DNA from: Spirochaetota bacterium
GTDB lineage: Bacteria > Spirochaetota > Spirochaetia > B11-G9
DNA: 5,796 bases
Assembly: GCA_003641695.1 (NCBI GenBank)
Contig: QNBL01000180.1
Location: 1-5,796 of the forward strand
Direction: 5' to 3'
Below the pieces are notes generated by a model. That model did not search any database. It was not told the origin of the DNA and saw only the letters and a program-made list of their open reading frames with translations. A program made the position numbers and the translations under genes. Positions 1 through 5,796 of this stretch are shown here, piece after piece. Within the stretch, counting starts at the first letter, position 1, and each line of letters starts with the position of its first letter.

Positions 1-1168
1 TACCCCCGGGGTTGCTGCTCCGGTTCTGGAAATTGAGAAAGAAGAGCTTGACGCCTACAGATACACAAACAAAGGGAATCTGGTGGCGGTCGTTTCCAAC
101 GGTACTGCAATTCTGGGCCTCGGGGACCGGGGTGCTTTGGCAAGCAAACCTGTTATGGAAGGCAAGGGTGTTCTGTTTAAAAGATTTGCTGATGTGGATG
201 TTTTTGATATAGAGCTGGATACCAAAGATCCCGACAAGATAATTGAAACGGTCAAGATGATGGAACCGACCTTCGGCGGGGTGAATCTGGAGGATATCAA
301 GGCTCCGGAATGTTTTTATATTGAAAAAAAGCTGAAAGAAATATGTTCAATTCCTGTTTTTCACGATGATCAGCATGGAACAGCCATTATTTCTGCAGCC
401 GGGCTTATCAATGCTCTTGAGATTACCGGACGGAAAATATCTGAGACAAAGGTTGTTTTCAGCGGAGCAGGAGCAGCCGGGATGTCCTGTGCAAAGCTTT
501 TTATCTCCATGGGGATAAAAAAAGAGAATCTTGTTATGTGTGACAGCAAGGGTGTCATATATAAAGGAAGAAAGGAGAGGATGACTGTCGAGAAAGAGTT
601 TATTGCAAACGATACTGAGGCAAGAACCCTCGCTGATGCAATGAAAGGAGCTGATGTCTTTATGGGAGTTTCGGTAAAGAACTGTGTTTCGCCGGAGATG
701 CTTCTTTCCATGAACAAAGATCCGATTGTTTTTGCAATGGCAAATCCGGATCCTGAAATAACCTACGAGCTTGCAACTTCAACCAGGAAGGATGTCATAA
801 TGGCTACCGGCAGAAGTGATTATCCGAATCAGATTAATAACGTTCTTGGTTTTCCTTTTATTTTTCGAGGTGCCCTTGATGTAGGTGCGACAACCATTAC
901 CGAAGGGATGAAAATTGCAGCTTCGAAGGCTCTAGCTGCTCTTGCAAAGGAAGCGGTCCCCGAAATAGTACAGCGGGCGTATGGCGGAAGATCTTTCTCT
1001 TTTGGAAGAGAGTATATTGTTCCGAAACCCTTTGACCCCCGGGTAATTGAGTGGGAAGCAGTTGCTGTTGCGAAGGCGGCATGTGAGGAGGGGATAGCAA
1101 GAAAGCCGATAACCGATTGGGAAGGGTACCGTAAGTCACTGCGTGAACGTATGAAAAAGTACTGGTAG
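1..1168 (+). CDS. Malic enzyme (malate dehydrogenase, oxaloacetate-decarboxylating), 5'-truncated by the window edge
   Basis: Converts malate to pyruvate and CO2 with reduction of NAD(P), in the cytoplasm, linking the C4 acid pool to pyruvate. The frame is open from base 2 and begins inside the family motif (Y)TPGVA; base 1 is probably the last base of the catalytic Tyr codon. About 35-40 N-terminal residues are missing, and 388 are present. Visible landmarks: the stretch VAVVSNGTAILGLGD (from about 83); PVMEGK with the catalytic Lys codon at 164-166; metal ligands Glu-Asp in 'NLEDI' (290-295) and Asp-Asp in 'FHDDQHGTA' (from 359); a Rossmann glycine motif GAGAAG (464-481); 'ANPDPE' (from 740); and 'NQINNVLGFPF' (from 827). 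The C-terminus 'FGREYIVPKPFDPR' is typical of the short bacterial form. A GTG at 83 lies inside the conserved domain and is not the start. NAD versus NADP preference cannot be settled by eye; an Asp follows the second Rossmann strand ('VMCDSKG'). The HAD gene follows after 7 nt, which suggests an operon. Confidence 0.95.
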   Translation, partial: TPGVAAPVLEIEKEELDAYRYTNKGNLVAVVSNGTAILGLGDRGALASKPVMEGKGVLFKRFADVDVFDIELDTKDPDKIIETVKMMEPTFGGVNLEDIKAPECFYIEKKLKEICSIPVFHDDQHGTAIISAAGLINALEITGRKISETKVVFSGAGAAGMSCAKLFISMGIKKENLVMCDSKGVIYKGRKERMTVEKEFIANDTEARTLADAMKGADVFMGVSVKNCVSPEMLLSMNKDPIVFAMANPDPEITYELATSTRKDVIMATGRSDYPNQINNVLGFPFIFRGALDVGATTITEGMKIAASKALAALAKEAVPEIVQRAYGGRSFSFGREYIVPKPFDPRVIEWEAVAVAKAACEEGIARKPITDWEGYRKSLRERMKKYW

Positions 1169-1175
1169 AGGCAGG

Positions 1176-1994
1176 ATGTCTCAAAAAGTACAGCCTCTTA
1201 AAAAGTTGTCCGGACAGGTTTGTTCGGACCTTGAGTTTCTGTTTACGGATATAGATGACACCATCACCCTTGACGGAATGATGCCCGCGGAGACCCTGGA
1301 ATCCGTATACATGCTTGATAAAGCCGGTATCAAGGTTATTCTTGTTACCGGCCGTCCTGCAGGTTGGTGTGACTATTTTGCCCGAATGTGGCCGGTAGCC
1401 GGAATTGTAGGGGAGAACGGAGCCTTTTATTTTTCCTATAACAGGAAGAAAAAAAGGATGGAGAGGGTCTACCTTGTTTCTGAGTCTGAAAGGAGGGCAA
1501 ACAGGCTTCGGCTTAATCTTCTGGGTGAAAAGATTCTCTCCTCTGTCCCCGGTTGCCGGATATCCGCGGATCAGCCCTTTAGAATAGCCGATCTGGCGAT
1601 TGATATTTCAGAGGATGTGGAGCCTTTGGGGAAAGAGGAAGTAAAGAGAATCTGCGGGATAATAGAGGAACACGGTGCGGAATATAAAATTTCATCGATC
1701 CATATTAACTGCTGGTACGGTACATATGATAAGCTGACCTGTTTTGACCGATTTCTTTCCAATTTTACCGGGGGAACTTTGGCTGACTATCAGGACAGAC
1801 TGATCTACTGCGGTGATTCCCCCAACGATGAACCTATGTTCAAAACGCTTGAGAATACAGTTGCTGTTGCAAATATTGAAAAATATCTTGACTCCCTTGA
1901 ATACCTGCCGGCTTACATTACCGACGGAAAAGGAGGCCATGGATTTGCTGAATTAACTCATCACATCCTTGAAAAAAGGAACGGAATTGATTGA
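1176..1994 (+). CDS. HAD-superfamily hydrolase, type IIB cap (probable sugar-phosphate or related phosphatase)
   Basis: A 272-residue cytoplasmic phosphatase of the haloacid dehalogenase superfamily. All four HAD motifs are visible: motif I D25-I-D27-D28-T29 (nucleophile D25 and acid/base D27), motif II in VTGR (T58), motif III probably K186 in 'YDKLTCF', and motif IV GDSPND (213-218) with D214 and D218 as Mg2+ ligands. 'ENGA' at 80-83 and a cap of about 100 residues between motifs II and III place it in subclass IIB, with the sucrose-phosphate, trehalose-phosphate, mannosyl-phosphoglycerate and Cof-type phosphatases. The substrate is not recognisable. It lacks the small N-terminal cap expected of phosphonoacetaldehyde hydrolase, so there is no reason to call it PhnX despite the phn operon downstream. 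ATG 1176 is preceded by AGAGG at 1167-1171, overlapping the malic enzyme stop, which points to co-transcription or coupling. Internal Met codons lie after motif I, so this start is preferred. Confidence 0.9.
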   Translation: MSQKVQPLKKLSGQVCSDLEFLFTDIDDTITLDGMMPAETLESVYMLDKAGIKVILVTGRPAGWCDYFARMWPVAGIVGENGAFYFSYNRKKKRMERVYLVSESERRANRLRLNLLGEKILSSVPGCRISADQPFRIADLAIDISEDVEPLGKEEVKRICGIIEEHGAEYKISSIHINCWYGTYDKLTCFDRFLSNFTGGTLADYQDRLIYCGDSPNDEPMFKTLENTVAVANIEKYLDSLEYLPAYITDGKGGHGFAELTHHILEKRNGID

Positions 1995-2020
1995 TTGCGA
2001 TTTTTTCTTAATCATTATGC

Positions 2021-2049
2021 TTGACTGTTGAATATTCATGATCTACTAT
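2021..2049 (+). promoter_or_regulatory. Predicted sigma70-type promoter for the phnDCE1E2 operon
   Basis: A -35 box TTGACT (2021-2026, 5/6 to consensus) and a -10 box TACTAT (2044-2049, 4/6) are separated by exactly 17 nt. They sit in the 81-nt gap between the HAD gene and phnD. Transcription would start near 2056, giving a leader of about 20 nt that just contains the ribosome binding site. No convincing Pho box (tandem CTGTCAT-like repeats) was found around it. Confidence 0.6.
2029..2038. repeat. Perfect 10-bp palindrome TGAATATTCA in the promoter spacer; possible operator
   Basis: TGAATATTCA equals its own reverse complement and lies between the predicted -35 and -10 boxes, a position where a dimeric repressor would block polymerase. 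The symmetry does not continue outward: the flanking pairs 2028/2039 and 2027/2040 mismatch. A 10-bp palindrome in AT-rich DNA can arise by chance, and the regulator is unknown. Confidence 0.3.
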
Positions 2050-2063
2050 GTCTAAAACTATAT

Positions 2064-2070
2064 AAGGAGA
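2064..2070 (+). promoter_or_regulatory. Ribosome binding site that fixes the phnD start
   Basis: AAGGAGA lies 5 nt before ATG 2076. It supports that start over the in-frame TTG at 2028, which would put 16 non-signal residues before the leader peptide and would begin upstream of the predicted transcription start. Confidence 0.8.
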
Positions 2071-2075
2071 AGAAG

Positions 2076-3077
2076 ATGAAAAAACTATTAATTGTTTTTA
2101 TCATGCTGACATTGGTAACTTCTGCAGCTCTTTTTGCAAACGGCCAGAAGGATACCGGCAGCAGTGCACCTGCGGTGGAGTGCACCAACAGGGGAACCCT
2201 GGATACTCAGTACTGTGACAACGACGGAGATCTGATTGCAGATCCTCCAGCAGATCCAAAGGAACTGAAGGATCCTGATGTGCTGTTTTTTACCTACACA
2301 CCTTTGGAAGATCCAGCTGTTTACATTGATATGTTCCAGCCCTTCCTTGACTACATTGCAGAGAAGACGGGCAAAGAGGTTCGGTATTACACCACTCAGT
2401 CCTATGCTGCAGAGATCGAAGCAATGAGATCAGGAAGACTCCATATAGCAGGTATTTCAACCGGACCTACCTGTTTTGCTGTTAATCTGGCAGGTTTTGA
2501 ACCTTTTTCATTGATGGGTTCCGAATCCGGCGAGTACGGTTACAAACTCCAGGTAATTGTTCCCATGGACAGTCCGATAAAGACACTTCAGGACCTGAAG
2601 GGGCATACAGTTGCACATACTGAGGAATCTTCAAATTCCGGAAACCAGGCTCCAAGAGCGCTTTTCCCTGAAGAAGGTATCACTCCCGGAGAGGATTACA
2701 CTGTAGTATATTCAGGAGGGCATGATTCAAGTATTCTCGGTGTGTATAACGGCGATTATGAGGCAGCCTGTATTGCTTCTTCCGTTCTTGACAGAATGGC
2801 TGACCGTGGAGTTGTCAGTATGGACAAGATCAGGGTTGTATGGGAAAGCCAGGCATTCCCGACAACATCCTTTGGATATGCGTACAATCTTACTCCGGAA
2901 CTTAAAGCAAAGATCAAGGAAGCTTTCCTTACCTACAAATTTGCAGGGACACCCCTTGGCAAGGAATTCTCGAAGGTTGACGGATTTATACCGGTAACGT
3001 ATAAGGAAGCATGGGCTCCGATCAGGACTATCCAGAAACATAATGGAACAGTATACACCTTTGATAATCTTAAGTAG
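2076..3077 (+). CDS. phnD: Phosphonate/phosphite/phosphate-family ABC transporter periplasmic binding protein (PhnD-like)
   Basis: A 333-residue exported substrate-binding protein (COG3221 type) that should deliver a phosphonate or related phosphorus oxyanion to PhnE1/PhnE2. Residues 1-21 form a signal peptide (MKKLL, hydrophobic core, likely cleavage after 'ALFA'). There is no lipobox Cys, so the protein should be soluble in the periplasm. Residues 36-56 are an extension with C36, C47 and the acidic motif DNDGDLIAD (48-56), which resembles small calcium loops. The domain proper starts near 'FFTYTPLEDP' (71-80). By hand alignment to E. coli PhnD recalled from memory, Y110, Y156, S186, S188 and H216 match ligand-pocket residues Y47, Y93, S127, S129 and H157. 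T128 is N187, E177 is S236 and D205 is T264. The head-group pocket is thus kept while the acids that bind the 2-AEP amine appear lost. The exact ligand is unknown. It is first in its operon. Confidence 0.9.
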   Translation: MKKLLIVFIMLTLVTSAALFANGQKDTGSSAPAVECTNRGTLDTQYCDNDGDLIADPPADPKELKDPDVLFFTYTPLEDPAVYIDMFQPFLDYIAEKTGKEVRYYTTQSYAAEIEAMRSGRLHIAGISTGPTCFAVNLAGFEPFSLMGSESGEYGYKLQVIVPMDSPIKTLQDLKGHTVAHTEESSNSGNQAPRALFPEEGITPGEDYTVVYSGGHDSSILGVYNGDYEAACIASSVLDRMADRGVVSMDKIRVVWESQAFPTTSFGYAYNLTPELKAKIKEAFLTYKFAGTPLGKEFSKVDGFIPVTYKEAWAPIRTIQKHNGTVYTFDNLK

Positions 3078-3097
3078 AAATAGGAGATAATATATTA

Positions 3098-3877
3098 ATG
3101 TTTAGCGTAAAGAACCTGGTTAAAATCTATCCTACCGGACAGCACGCACTTAAAGGGTGTTCTGTAGATATTGATAAAGCACAGATCGTATCTATATTCG
3201 GACCGTCAGGTGCAGGAAAAAGTACTTTTATCCGGTGTATCAACAGACTTGTAGAACCCACAAGCGGAAAAGTATATCTTGACGGTGTAGAGATAACCGG
3301 TTTAAAGGGTAAAGATCTCCATGAAGCCAGAAGAAAGATGGGAATGATTTTTCAGGAATACAACTTGATTGAACGCCTTACGGTAATGGAAAATGTCCTG
3401 TCCGGCAGACTGGGCTACGTGGGATTTTTGCAGGCCATGTTCAGACGCTTTCCTCAGGATTATGTTGATGAAGCCTTTCACCTGCTCGAAAGAGTGGGGC
3501 TTGAAGGCTATCATAATCAGCGCGCCGATGCCCTTTCCGGAGGGCAGAGGCAGCGTGTTGGAATCGTTCGGGCTCTCATTCAGCACCCGAAGATTCTCCT
3601 GGTGGATGAACCTACCAGCGGTCTGGATCCTAAAACTGCCATGATTATCATGCAGCTTATCGCTGATCTGGCAAAGGAAAAAGGGATCCCGGCTATTGTA
3701 AATATTCATGATGTCGCCCTTGGACAGCAGTATGCTGACCGTATTATCGGATTAACTGAGGGTGAGGTGGTTTTTGACGGCCCCCCTTCCGAAGTTACAG
3801 CTGAAACTCTTACACAAATCTATGGGGAAGAGGACTGGTCAAAGACTATACGCAAAGTTGAAGATGAGGAGGAGTAA
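3098..3877 (+). CDS. phnC: Phosphonate-family ABC transporter ATP-binding protein PhnC
   Basis: A 259-residue cytoplasmic ATPase that should dimerise beneath the PhnE1/PhnE2 channel and power import. All ABC motifs are intact: Walker A GPSGAGKST (35-43), Q-loop Gln86 in 'MIFQEYNL', signature LSGGQ (146-150), Walker B ILLVDE with D170 and E171, D-loop 'SGLDP', and switch His204. The segment 'VLSGRLGYVGF' to 'FRRFPQD' (100-121) is the helical-domain stretch typical of PhnC and separates it from phosphate PstB or amino-acid ATPases. Length is normal for the family. ATG 3098 is preceded by AGGAGA (3082-3087) with a 10-nt spacer, somewhat long. It starts 20 nt after phnD. The acidic tail EDEEE is coded by purine-rich DNA that also provides the ribosome binding site of the next gene. 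Confidence 0.95.
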   Translation: MFSVKNLVKIYPTGQHALKGCSVDIDKAQIVSIFGPSGAGKSTFIRCINRLVEPTSGKVYLDGVEITGLKGKDLHEARRKMGMIFQEYNLIERLTVMENVLSGRLGYVGFLQAMFRRFPQDYVDEAFHLLERVGLEGYHNQRADALSGGQRQRVGIVRALIQHPKILLVDEPTSGLDPKTAMIIMQLIADLAKEKGIPAIVNIHDVALGQQYADRIIGLTEGEVVFDGPPSEVTAETLTQIYGEEDWSKTIRKVEDEEE

Positions 3878-3880
3878 GGA

Positions 3881-4681
3881 ATGAGTTCATCCTCTTCGTC
3901 TACTGTATGGAAACGGGATCATTTTATAAAAAATCCGTTTCTCAGATGGACAGTTATAATACTTGTAACAGCTTATGTGCTCTATGCTCTCAACGATATG
4001 AACTTGAATTGGGCCAGGATGAAATCGGGTTTGCCACGAGCTGTTGATTTCTTCCACCGGATGTTCCCGCCGGATTTTTCCCGATGGACAATGATTCAGA
4101 GGGGAGTTCTGGAAAGCCTTCAAATGGCAATAATTTCAACAACCATAAGTATCATTCTTGCCGTTCCCCTATCGCTTGGAGCGGCACGGAATATTTCGGT
4201 ACGATGGGTTTATCTGCTCTCAAGGGCTTTTGTCGTTGTTGCAAGGTCTTTCCCGCCTATTCTGGTCGCCATTATCTTTGTAAAAGCATTTGGATTCGGG
4301 CCCTTCCCGGGGATACTTACTCTGGCTTTTACAGCACTGGGTTTCATGGGAAAACTGCTTGGCGAGGCTATCGAGAATATTGATCCCGGACAGGTAGAGG
4401 CTATACGGGCAACGGGAGCAAACTGGTTTAAGGTGCAGCTCTATGGTGTCGCTCCTCAGGTCCTTCCAAGGTACGTTGGCTTGAGTATCTATCTTCTGGA
4501 TATTAATCTGAGGGCTTCAACCATAATCGGCATAGTAGGAGCCGGGGGTATCGGCGGAGCTTTATTCAATGCCTTTCACCGGTATGAGTACGATACGGCT
4601 TTAGCGATTCTTATAGTTATTATTGCCATTGTTCTGGTAATGGAGTTTATAAGCAGCAAGGTGAGGGGCAGATTACAATGA
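3881..4681 (+). CDS. phnE: Phosphonate-family ABC transporter permease PhnE, first subunit (PhnE1)
   Basis: A 266-residue inner-membrane permease forming one half of the channel. Hydrophobic segments lie at about 21-38, 77-99, 110-135, 141-160, 200-225 and 239-257. The conserved EAA loop that contacts the ATPase spans about 173-196 (EAIRATGA ... VLP). 'ARSFPPILVAIIFV' (121-134) and 'IIGIVGAGGIGG' (215-226) are PhnE-like. The N-terminus has a run of six Ser. ATG 3881 follows the phnC stop by 3 nt and has AGGAGG (3867-3872) at 8 nt spacing inside the phnC tail, so its translation is probably coupled. It is paralogous to the next gene, with which it should pair as a heterodimer. Confidence 0.93.
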   Translation: MSSSSSSTVWKRDHFIKNPFLRWTVIILVTAYVLYALNDMNLNWARMKSGLPRAVDFFHRMFPPDFSRWTMIQRGVLESLQMAIISTTISIILAVPLSLGAARNISVRWVYLLSRAFVVVARSFPPILVAIIFVKAFGFGPFPGILTLAFTALGFMGKLLGEAIENIDPGQVEAIRATGANWFKVQLYGVAPQVLPRYVGLSIYLLDINLRASTIIGIVGAGGIGGALFNAFHRYEYDTALAILIVIIAIVLVMEFISSKVRGRLQ

Positions 4682-5475
4682 CAGCAGTACAAAAACATAT
4701 ATGGAAACGGTTTTCCAGAAAAGAGTCTCTTGAACGCTATGGTATTGAATTGGTGGTACTGCTGTTTTTTCTGTGGGCAACACGGAGTGTTGATATCTAC
4801 TGGCCGTTTATTGCAGATGCCCCGCATCAGGCGGTTGATCTTGTAAAGAGGATGCTGCCTCCAAATTTCAGTTTTACCGGAGATATTATCCCTGCAATGA
4901 TTGAGACCATTAATATTGCTACCTTAAGTACACTATTTGCACTTATTCTGTCATTTCCCATAGCAGTGCTCAATGCCCGGAATACGACCCCCCATCCGAC
5001 AGTTCAGGCAATTGCCAGGGTTATTGTAGTAACCAGCAGATCGGTGAACGAACTTGTATGGGGTCTTATTTTTGTAGTATTTTTTGGTCCCGGAGCAGTA
5101 GCGGGTATTGCCGCATTGACAATGAGATCATTAGGGTTTATGGCAAAACTGGTATCCGAATCTATTGAGGAGATCGACCACGGGCAGGTGGAGGCAATAC
5201 GGGCTACCGGAGCCAACGGAGCAAAGGTATTTCTTTTCGGAGTATTACCCCAGATTATGCCGACTATCATGGGAACAACAATTTTCAGATGGGATATAAA
5301 TATACGGCAGTCATCGGTAATCGGACTGGTTGGTGCAGGAGGTATCGGAATTCTGCTGACCAGCTCAATGAATCTATTCCGGTGGCAGAATGTAAGCATG
5401 ATTCTCATATCAATATTTGTGGTTGTGCTGGCCGGCGAGTACGTTTCAGCATCGGTCCGGAAAAAATTAATATAA
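4678..5475 (+). CDS. phnE: Phosphonate-family ABC transporter permease PhnE, second subunit (PhnE2)
   Basis: A 265-residue inner-membrane permease, the second half of the channel. Hydrophobic segments lie at about 23-36, 77-98, 110-138, 139-158, 210-228 and 239-254. The EAA loop is at 172-195 (EAIRATGA ... IMP). 'SRSVNELVWGLIFV' (120-133) is a hallmark of PhnE proteins and is better conserved here than in PhnE1. The 12 residues GQVEAIRATGAN (169-180) are identical to PhnE1 170-181, while the N-terminal thirds differ clearly, which fits an old duplication held together by the shared ATPase. ATG 4678 overlaps the phnE1 stop (ATGA, 4678-4681), a classic sign of translational coupling; GAGGGG at 4663-4668 gives a ribosome binding site at 9 nt. 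It is the last gene of the operon before the terminator. Confidence 0.93.
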   Translation: MTAVQKHIWKRFSRKESLERYGIELVVLLFFLWATRSVDIYWPFIADAPHQAVDLVKRMLPPNFSFTGDIIPAMIETINIATLSTLFALILSFPIAVLNARNTTPHPTVQAIARVIVVTSRSVNELVWGLIFVVFFGPGAVAGIAALTMRSLGFMAKLVSESIEEIDHGQVEAIRATGANGAKVFLFGVLPQIMPTIMGTTIFRWDINIRQSSVIGLVGAGGIGILLTSSMNLFRWQNVSMILISIFVVVLAGEYVSASVRKKLI

Positions 5476-5483
5476 AAATTAAA

Positions 5484-5520
5484 GCGAGCGCCCTCATGGT
5501 TACGAGGGCGTTTGTTCTTT
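5484..5520 (+). terminator. Rho-independent terminator of the phn operon, possibly bidirectional
   Basis: CGCCCTC (5489-5495) pairs perfectly with GAGGGCG (5504-5510) around an 8-nt loop, and TTTGTTCTTT follows (5511-5520). In RNA the stem can extend outward through G-U and A-U pairs (5484-5488 with 5511-5515). It starts 8 nt after the phnE2 stop. On the minus strand the same 7-bp core is followed after a short gap by TTTAATTTTTAT, so it may also end the convergent hydrolase transcript, less strongly. Confidence 0.85.
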
Positions 5521-5548
5521 CCACCTTGTTCTGGAATAGTTATCCTAA

Positions 5549-5796
5549 TCATAACCATCTTTTAAGCCAGCTGAAGGCCTCATGCTGCATTTCCCGGTCA
5601 AATTTATGCTTTCCTGGATAGAGAGAGTGCCGATATCTGTCTGGAGCACCTGCTTTTGTAAAAACATCACTGAGTACCCTATCCGCGTCTATCATCCCTT
5701 CAAGGGTGTAAAGTGGGTCTTCCCTGTTGTTTAGTACGAGAGTCGGCAGAGGAACCCGAATGCCCAGGATCTCTGGAAAATCAAGTTTCCCCGGTA
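5549..5796 (-). CDS. Alpha/beta-hydrolase family protein, C-terminal fragment (runs off the window)
   Basis: The minus strand is open from the right edge to a TGA at 5551-5549, giving 81 complete C-terminal residues. The fragment has the end of an alpha/beta-hydrolase fold: a strand 'PLPTLVLNNRED' (residues 15-26 of the fragment) carrying the acidic triad candidate (Asp26, or Glu25), a helix, then 'YPGKHKFD' (59-66) with the expected catalytic His63, and a terminal helix 'EAFSWLKRWL'. This pattern fits the dienelactone hydrolase/acetylxylan esterase-like group, which cleaves esters, but the nucleophile Ser or Cys lies outside the window, so the class is not fixed. It converges on the phn operon, with 73 nt between the two stop codons, and need not be functionally linked to it. 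Codon choice and the conserved motifs make this a real gene end and not a chance reading frame. Confidence 0.8.
   Translation of the reverse strand, partial: PGKLDFPEILGIRVPLPTLVLNNREDPLYTLEGMIDADRVLSDVFTKAGAPDRYRHSLYPGKHKFDREMQHEAFSWLKRWL

Noticed and set aside
83..85. GTG at 83 as the start of the malic enzyme
   Set aside because: The frame is open back to the window edge and the upstream codons encode the conserved TPGVA...YTNKGN part of the family.
1176..1994. HAD protein as phosphonoacetaldehyde hydrolase (PhnX) feeding on the phn transport substrate
   Set aside because: Its cap lies between motifs II and III (type IIB, with ENGA), unlike PhnX, whose cap follows motif I and carries a catalytic Lys there.
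1971..2007. Terminator between the HAD gene and phnD (GAAAAAA pairing with TTTTTTC)
   Set aside because: The stem would be almost entirely A-U with a loop of over 20 nt and no GC core, so it is unlikely to terminate. Some read-through from the upstream genes into phn is therefore possible.
2028..2075. Upstream in-frame TTG start for phnD, adding 16 residues
   Set aside because: It would place a non-signal sequence before the leader peptide, lacks its own ribosome binding site and lies upstream of the predicted transcription start; ATG 2076 has AAGGAGA at the right distance.
3061..3091. Internal promoter before phnC (TTGATA ... GATAAT)
   Set aside because: The spacer is 19 nt and the transcript would start at about the phnC ATG, leaving no ribosome binding site.
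5004..5558. Long minus-strand open frame of 184 codons opposite phnE2
   Set aside because: It is antisense to a well-conserved permease, shows no recognisable domain, and its composition is what the complement of the coding strand would give.
1..5796. CRISPR array, tRNA or rRNA gene, insertion sequence or phage remnant
   Set aside because: No spaced direct repeats, cloverleaf, transposase-like protein or terminal inverted repeats were seen; nearly all of the window is explained by conserved housekeeping and transport genes.

Overview
The window looks like ordinary chromosomal DNA from a bacterium of moderate, slightly AT-rich composition. The best guess at lineage is a spirochaete of the Spirochaeta/Sphaerochaeta kind. 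This rests mainly on the style of the signal peptide and processed N-terminus of the binding protein (a short 'MKKLL' leader followed by 'FANGQKD'), so it is an inference and not a proof.

Layout. (1) Positions 1-1168, plus strand: the body of a malic enzyme, cut at its 5' end by the window edge just after the codon of the expected catalytic Tyr. (2) Positions 1176-1994: a HAD-superfamily phosphatase with a type IIB cap, 7 nt downstream and probably co-transcribed with the malic enzyme. (3) An 81-nt gap (1995-2075) with a good sigma70-type promoter, a 10-bp palindrome in its spacer and a strong ribosome binding site. (4) Positions 2076-5475: a tight four-gene operon, phnD-phnC-phnE1-phnE2, encoding a complete ABC importer of the phosphonate/phosphite/phosphate family (periplasmic binding protein, ATPase, two different permeases). 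Its junctions are 20 nt, 3 nt and a 4-nt ATGA overlap. (5) A rho-independent terminator at about 5484-5520. (6) Positions 5549-5796, minus strand: the C-terminal 81 residues of an alpha/beta-hydrolase that converges on the phn operon and runs off the right edge.

How the parts work together. PhnD should capture a phosphorus oxyanion or phosphonate in the periplasm and deliver it to the PhnE1/PhnE2 channel, powered by a PhnC dimer. No phosphonate-degrading gene (C-P lyase, phosphonatase, PhnW, PhnY/Z) lies in the window, so the ligand cannot be read from context. The most informative point is in PhnD. A by-hand comparison with E. coli PhnD, recalled from memory, suggests that the residues around the phosphonate head are largely kept. 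The two acidic residues that hold the amino group of 2-aminoethylphosphonate appear to be Ser and Thr here, so 2-AEP is an unlikely main substrate. PhnD also carries an N-terminal extension with two Cys and an Asp-rich, calcium-loop-like motif. Nothing here amounts to a clearly new system; the unusual binding-protein subtype is the main lead.
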